Shown piece after piece: positions 5,819-9,070 of a stretch of 9,070 nucleotides of DNA (position 1 is the stretch's first letter; every line of letters starts with the position of its first letter). The DNA is from CBDDRG01 sp051306415 (GTDB taxonomy: Bacteria; Pseudomonadota; Gammaproteobacteria; Pseudomonadales; Porticoccaceae): the NCBI GenBank assembly GCA_051306415.1, contig JBPPNE010000226.1, positions 1 through 9,070 on the forward strand, written 5' to 3'. The position numbers were made by a program, and so were the translations under genes. Below the pieces are notes generated by a model. It was not told the DNA's origin and made no database searches. It worked only from the letters and a program-made list of their open reading frames with translations.

Positions 5819-8172
5819 CCGGCATCATCGCCAATTCGGAGACGCAGCGCATTGCCAATCACCGACGCCGAACTCAGGCTCATCGCCAGCGCCGCAATCA
5901 TTGGCGACAGCAGCCAGCCGGTGAGCGGGTAGAGCACTCCCGCGGCGATCGGAATTCCCAGCGCGTTGTAGAGGAACGCGAAGCCAAGGTTCTGCTTCAT
6001 GTTGGCGACCGTCGCCGCCGACAGCGCGCGGGCGATGGCGATGCCGCGCAGGTCGCCCTTGATCAAGGTAACCTGCGCGCTGTTCATCGCGACGTCGGTG
6101 CCGGTGCCCATCGCAATGCCCACATCCGCCTTGGCCAGCGCCGGTGCGTCGTTGATGCCGTCCCCCACCATGGCGACCACGCGGCCCTCGCCTTGCAAGC
6201 GCTCGACCAGCGCCAGCTTGTCCGCGGGGGTGACTTCGCCATGCACCTCGTCCAGTGCCAGCCGTGCCGCCACCGCCTTGGCGGTGGTGAGGCCATCGCC
6301 GGTCGCCATGACGATGCGCAGGCCGGCGGCGCGCAGCGCGGCGAGCGCGTCCGGCGTGCTCGCCTTGATAGGGTCGGAGACCGCGAGTAGCCCGGCCAGC
6401 TCAGCATCTACTGCAAGGTACATGACGCTCGCCCCGCTGGCGCGCAAGGCCTCCGCCCGCGGCTCCAGAGTGTCCAGGCTGATGGCCAATTGCGCCATCA
6501 ACGTGGCGTTGCCGAGGGCCAGGGCAAGGTCGCCGACATCGCCGCGCACGCCAATACCGGAATTGGAATCAAAGTGCACGGGCGTCTCCAGCGCCAAACC
6601 CTGGCTGCGCGCCGCCGCGACAATGGCGTCCGCCAACGGATGCTCGCTGCCTTGATCAAGACTGGCGGCCAGGCGCAGCACCTCCGCCGTCGTGAAACCA
6701 TCGCTTGCCACGGCTTGTTCGAATACGGGATGGCCCTCGGTGAGCGTTCCCGTCTTGTCGAGAATGATGGTGTCCACTTGCCGCAGTTTTTCGATGGCGG
6801 CGGCGTCTCGAAACAGCACACCGCGCGTGGCGCCGCGCCCTGTCGCCACCATGATCGACATCGGCGTGGCGAGTCCCAGCGCGCAGGGGCAAGCAATGAT
6901 CAGTACTGCCACGGCGTTGATCATGCCGTAGACCCAGCTTGGCTCCGGACCAAGCAGGCCCCAGGCGAAGAAGCTCAGCAGGGCGACGCCGACCACCGCC
7001 GTCACGAAGTAGCCGGCGACAATGTCGGCCATGCGTTGCATCGGCGCTTTCGAGCGCTGCGCCTGCGCCACCATCTGGACAATCTGCGCGAGCAGGGTGC
7101 CCGAGCCCACGCGTTCGGCGCGCATGACCAGAGCGCCGCTGGTATTGAGCGTGGCGCCGATGACTTTGTCGTCAACGCGCTTGGTGACGGGGACCGGCTC
7201 GCCGGTGAGCATCGACTCATCGACTGCGCTGCTCCCCTCGACGACAACGCCGTCCACCGGTACCTTCTCGCCTGGCCGCACGCGCAGCCGGTCGCCGATG
7301 TGGATCTGCGCGAGCGGCACATCCTCTTCGTCGCCATCCGCGCGGATGCGGCGGGCGGTCTTCGGCGCCAGGCCGAGCAGCGACTTGATGGCGGCCGAGG
7401 TCTGCGAGCGCGCCTTCAGTTCGAGCAGTTGTCCCAGCAGCGTCAACGAGATAATCACCGCCGCCGCCTCGAAGTAGACCGCCACCCGCCCCATCGCCAC
7501 AAAGGCGGCGGGGAAGAGTTGCGGCGCCATGGTGGCCACCAGGCTGTAGCTGAACGCGGCGCCAGTGCCGAGACTGATCAGCGTCCACATGTTCGGGCTG
7601 CGGTGCACGATGGACTGCCAGCCACGGACGAAAAACGGCTTGCCCGCCCACAGCACCACCGGCATCGACAGCGCGAGTTCCAGCCAGCTCTGCGTCGCCA
7701 TCGCCATCCACTGCAAGCGATGGCCGAACATCGCGAGTACGAACACCGTGGCGGTCAGCGGCAACGACCACCAAAAGCGGCGGCTGAAATCCCGCAGTTC
7801 TGGGTTGTCGTCGTCGAGGCTCGGCAGCTCCGGCTCCAGTGCCATGCCGCACTTGGGGCACGCGCCGGGGTGATCTTGACGAACTTCGGGATGCATCGGG
7901 CAGGTGTAGATTGCACCAACTGGCGCCAAGTTTGTGGATGGGGGCGCGTCACTCAGGTAGGTATCTGGCTGCTCCGCGAATTTGTGTTGGCAGTGAGCGC
8001 TGCAGAAAAAATAGGAGCGACCGTCATGCTCGCTGTGATGAGCCGAGTCTTCGGTCACCGCCATGCCGCAGACTGGGTCGCGCAAATCCAACTCAGGGGC
8101 ATCCCCACCGGTTTGTTGATCGCTTTGGCTGGTTGTGGATGACCCCGAATGGCAATGTGGATGGTCGTTCAT
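5815..8172 (-). CDS. copA: Cu(I)-exporting P1B-type ATPase with YHS and heavy-metal-binding N-terminus
   Basis: A 785-residue inner-membrane heavy-metal ATPase that would export cytoplasmic Cu(I), possibly Ag(I). Domain order: His-rich start (MNDHPHCHSG), YHS domain with DPVCGMAV (32-39) and CSAHC (57-61), heavy-metal-binding domain with YTCPMHPE (89-96) and CPKCGM (105-110), then eight transmembrane helices beginning near 133. Catalytic marks are TGEP (323-326) in the actuator domain, CPC (428-430), the phosphorylation site DKTGT (472-476, Asp472), the ATP-binding SEHPLADA (509-516) and GDGIND (670-675). YN (735-736) and MSLSS (764-768), together with CPC, match the Cu(I)-specific P1B-1 signature. 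The usual GMTCxxC HMA domain is absent. ATG 8172 has GGAG about 10 bases upstream and overlaps the stop of the small upstream gene as ATGA. Full length and apparently intact. Family call very strong, copper strongly favoured. Confidence 0.95.
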   Translation of the reverse strand: MNDHPHCHSGSSTTSQSDQQTGGDAPELDLRDPVCGMAVTEDSAHHSEHDGRSYFFCSAHCQHKFAEQPDTYLSDAPPSTNLAPVGAIYTCPMHPEVRQDHPGACPKCGMALEPELPSLDDDNPELRDFSRRFWWSLPLTATVFVLAMFGHRLQWMAMATQSWLELALSMPVVLWAGKPFFVRGWQSIVHRSPNMWTLISLGTGAAFSYSLVATMAPQLFPAAFVAMGRVAVYFEAAAVIISLTLLGQLLELKARSQTSAAIKSLLGLAPKTARRIRADGDEEDVPLAQIHIGDRLRVRPGEKVPVDGVVVEGSSAVDESMLTGEPVPVTKRVDDKVIGATLNTSGALVMRAERVGSGTLLAQIVQMVAQAQRSKAPMQRMADIVAGYFVTAVVGVALLSFFAWGLLGPEPSWVYGMINAVAVLIIACPCALGLATPMSIMVATGRGATRGVLFRDAAAIEKLRQVDTIILDKTGTLTEGHPVFEQAVASDGFTTAEVLRLAASLDQGSEHPLADAIVAAARSQGLALETPVHFDSNSGIGVRGDVGDLALALGNATLMAQLAISLDTLEPRAEALRASGASVMYLAVDAELAGLLAVSDPIKASTPDALAALRAAGLRIVMATGDGLTTAKAVAARLALDEVHGEVTPADKLALVERLQGEGRVVAMVGDGINDAPALAKADVGIAMGTGTDVAMNSAQVTLIKGDLRGIAIARALSAATVANMKQNLGFAFLYNALGIPIAAGVLYPLTGWLLSPMIAALAMSLSSASVIGNALRLRIGDDAG

Positions 8173-8423
8173 TGGCGTGTCTCCGAATGTCGTTGAGAAT
8201 CCTCACGGCGGTGTTGATGACCGCCATGGCCATGGAACAGATGCATCAGCGGGCAAGCCAGCAGCAGTGCGTAGGGCCATAGCCCGAGCACATGGCCCCA
8301 GTGTTCCCGGAGCAGGAAAAAGACGCCGATAACGGTGAGTGTGGCGACGGCGAGGAAGCGCGGTTGCCGCCACGCCCGCTGGCCTTGTTCGGTGGGCTGT
8401 TCGCGATTCGACATGCGGCTCAT
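8169..8423 (-). CDS. Small His-rich membrane protein, DUF2933-like
   Basis: An 84-residue protein with one or two hydrophobic segments, FLAVATLTVIGVFFLL (23-38) and VLGLWPYALLLACPLMHLF (45-63), followed by a metal-ligand-like tail HGHGGHQHRRE (64-74). Size, the ACPLMHLFHGHGGH pattern and position fit DUF2933 proteins, which commonly occur in copper/silver resistance clusters; their function is unknown. A longer frame continues upstream to 8645, but ATG 8423 is chosen because it has GAGGAG 8 bases before it (CTCCTC at 8431-8436 on the + strand) and the upstream extension crosses a tandem repeat and lacks family-like sequence. Its TGA overlaps the copA ATG (ATGA), indicating one transcript and coupled translation. 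A role in presenting copper to, or assisting, the ATPase is inference from context. Confidence 0.82.
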   Translation of the reverse strand: MSRMSNREQPTEQGQRAWRQPRFLAVATLTVIGVFFLLREHWGHVLGLWPYALLLACPLMHLFHGHGGHQHRREDSQRHSETRQ

Positions 8424-8474
8424 ACTCTGTCTCCTCAGTAATAATCGAGCAAGCTTCAGTCTAAACTCCGTACC

Positions 8475-8512
8475 TGACCCCGGAGCCACAATTTGACCCC
8501 GGAGCCACAATT
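8475..8512. repeat. Perfect 19-bp tandem repeat, two copies
   Basis: TGACCCCGGAGCCACAATT occurs twice back to back (8475-8493 and 8494-8512), 52 bases upstream of the start of the small His-rich gene. It probably lies in or near the promoter of the copper operon. The sequence just before it, TCCGTAC-CTGA-CCCCGGA (8467-8484), is an imperfect dyad overlapping the first copy. It could be duplicated operator material, or a remnant of the 'GGGGTCAGGTAC'-type dispersed repeat. Its role is unknown. Confidence 0.8.
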
Positions 8513-8705
8513 GTTGTGTGAGTGCGAGCACACGACGGCCAATGCTCCCTGCCCGATCATCAGCAGTATCGCGCATCCGCACCGTTGAGCACGAAGGTGG
8601 CGCGGGTAGCTGAACGATGGTCTCCATACCTGCCTTAACCGCCATTGCCCCGATATTCAGAGCATCCTTAATTTACAGGTTTGCCGATCAGATGAGGTAA
8701 GAAGC
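8513..8705. other. Intergenic stretch without a recognisable gene
   Basis: Between the tandem repeat and the arsR promoter no gene, RNA or mobile element is recognised. Part of it is open on the - strand to 8645 (peptide beginning MAVKAGMETIVQLP), but that frame has no ribosome site and runs through the repeat; it may be the remnant of a lost gene. 9-bp inverted copies of GCAAGCTTC occur at 8449-8457 and, as GAAGCTTGC, at 8701-8709, bracketing the region. Confidence 0.5.
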
Positions 8706-8735
8706 TTGCCTACGTTTCCATATTTCGATGATAAT
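8706..8735 (+). promoter_or_regulatory. Sigma-70-type promoter of arsR
   Basis: TTGCCT (8706-8711) and GATAAT (8730-8735) are good -35 and -10 hexamers with an 18-base spacer. A start 7 bases after the -10 falls on or beside A8742, the first base of the arsR ATG, so the transcript may be leaderless. The promoter is almost entirely covered by the inverted repeat at 8713-8750, as expected for repression by ArsR occupancy. Not experimentally supported. Confidence 0.6.
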
Positions 8736-8750
8736 GGAAATATGGAAACG
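8713..8750. promoter_or_regulatory. Likely ArsR operator, 14-bp perfect inverted repeat
   Basis: CGTTTCCATATTTC (8713-8726) is repeated in inverted form as GAAATATGGAAACG (8737-8750), separated by 10 bases. The AT-rich core ATATTTC...GAAATAT is typical in kind of ArsR/SmtB operators. It covers the -10 hexamer and the proposed start of the adjacent arsR gene, so autoregulation is the natural reading: apo-ArsR bound here would block polymerase, and As(III)/Sb(III) binding would release it. Confidence 0.8.
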
Positions 8751-9068
8751 AAATCCGCGCTCGCTGCTCTCGCTGCCCTCGCCCAGGAATCCCGTCTTGC
8801 GATCTTCCGGGCGCTGGTTGCGGCCGGCCCCGCCGGCCTGTCCGCCGGCAAGATCGGTGAACTGATTGGCTCAAACGCGGCAGTCGCGCCGTCATCGCTG
8901 TCATTTCACTTCAAAGAGTTGACCCACGCCGAACTGGTGAGCTGGCGTCAGGACGGCCGCTTTGTCATCTACGCCGCCAACTTCGCGACGATGAACGCGT
9001 TGGTGGCGTTCCTTACCGAAAACTGCTGCGGCGGCGAACCCTGTGGGCCGGCGGGTGAGCCGCAATGA
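8742..9068 (+). CDS. arsR: ArsR-family metalloid-responsive repressor
   Basis: A 108-residue winged-helix repressor of the ArsR/SmtB family. The N-terminal helices ALAALAQESRLAIFRALV (9-26) are typical, the recognition helix is near APSSLSFHFKEL (49-60), and the wing is VSWRQDGRFVIYAANF (66-81). The C-terminal LTENCCGGEPCG (91-102) holds Cys95, Cys96 and Cys101, closely matching the C-terminal As(III)-binding cysteines (95, 96, 102) reported for Acidithiobacillus ferrooxidans ArsR, rather than the E. coli site in the DNA-binding helix. ATG 8742 is preferred: it coincides with the predicted transcription start and gives a family-like N-terminus. A TTG at 8706 would add 12 residues (MPTFPYFDDNGN) translated from the operator. 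The start region GSNAAVAP seems about four residues longer than usual ahead of the recognition helix. The stop overlaps the next start (ATGA), implying an operon continuing past the window. Confidence 0.92.
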   Translation: METKSALAALAALAQESRLAIFRALVAAGPAGLSAGKIGELIGSNAAVAPSSLSFHFKELTHAELVSWRQDGRFVIYAANFATMNALVAFLTENCCGGEPCGPAGEPQ

Positions 9069-9070
9069 GC
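9065..9070 (+). CDS. First two codons of the next gene, cut by the window edge
   Basis: ATGAGC begins at 9065 and overlaps the arsR TGA (9066-9068) as ATGA, the standard layout for a coupled operon gene. Only Met-Ser is visible, so no product can be named; in ars operons this slot often holds an arsenate reductase, an arsenite permease or another detoxification enzyme. GGGCCGGCGGGTGAGC upstream contains GGTGAG, a fair ribosome site. Confidence 0.4.

Noticed and set aside
6490..8142. 550-codon open frame on the + strand
   Set aside because: It lies entirely opposite copA, is low in hydrophobic segments and rich in Arg/His/Gly as expected of a shadow frame, and resembles no family.
8424..8645. 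N-terminal extension of the DUF2933-like gene to 8645
   Set aside because: It crosses the 19-bp tandem repeat and lacks a ribosome site, whereas ATG 8423 has GAGGAG at good spacing.
8706..8741. TTG start giving a 120-residue ArsR
   Set aside because: The added residues are translated operator and promoter sequence and no Shine-Dalgarno precedes the TTG; ATG 8742 matches the family N-terminus.
1..9070. CRISPR arrays, tRNA, rRNA or intact insertion sequences
   Set aside because: No regularly spaced repeats, cloverleaf-like sequence, rRNA motifs or transposase gene were found on either strand.

Overview
The window is high-GC, densely coded DNA, most likely from a gammaproteobacterium. The clues are a TonB-dependent outer-membrane receptor (so the cell is Gram-negative), a thiamine locus of proteobacterial type, and a palindromic 'CCTTCGACAGGCTCAGGAC' repeat common in gammaproteobacterial genomes. 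Genus cannot be fixed from the sequence alone.

Region 1 (4-3948, + strand) reads as one vitamin-uptake operon. It holds a TonB-dependent receptor, a small YkoF/MTH1187-type thiamine-binding-like protein, a PnuC-family inner-membrane transporter (probably the thiamine type, PnuT) and an APH/choline-kinase-fold kinase that resembles thiamine kinase. The last three genes overlap or abut (TAGTG junction, then an 8-base overlap). Together they suggest capture of thiamine at the outer membrane, facilitated passage across the inner membrane and trapping by phosphorylation. The promoter, and any TPP riboswitch, lie upstream of base 1.

Region 2 (3949-5818) is a looser set of + strand genes. It has an intergenic REP-like palindrome, a DedA-family membrane protein, a carboxymuconolactone-decarboxylase-like protein, a GC-only hairpin, and a small gene for a CC-motif protein that is broken by a one-base frameshift.

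Region 3 (5815-8423, - strand) is a two-gene copper-tolerance operon. A small His-rich membrane protein (DUF2933-like) is coupled by an ATGA overlap to a Cu(I)-type P1B ATPase whose N-terminus carries YHS and heavy-metal-binding domains. Its stop codon shares a TTAA with the frameshifted gene coming the other way.

Region 4 (8424-9070) is the divergent control region and the start of an arsenic-type operon. It holds a 19-bp perfect tandem repeat, about 200 bases with no recognisable gene, a strong promoter wrapped in a 14-bp perfect inverted repeat, and an ArsR repressor with C-terminal Cys95/Cys96/Cys101. A further gene begins on the ArsR stop codon at the window edge. Regions 3 and 4 look like a metal-resistance accessory block next to core metabolism genes.
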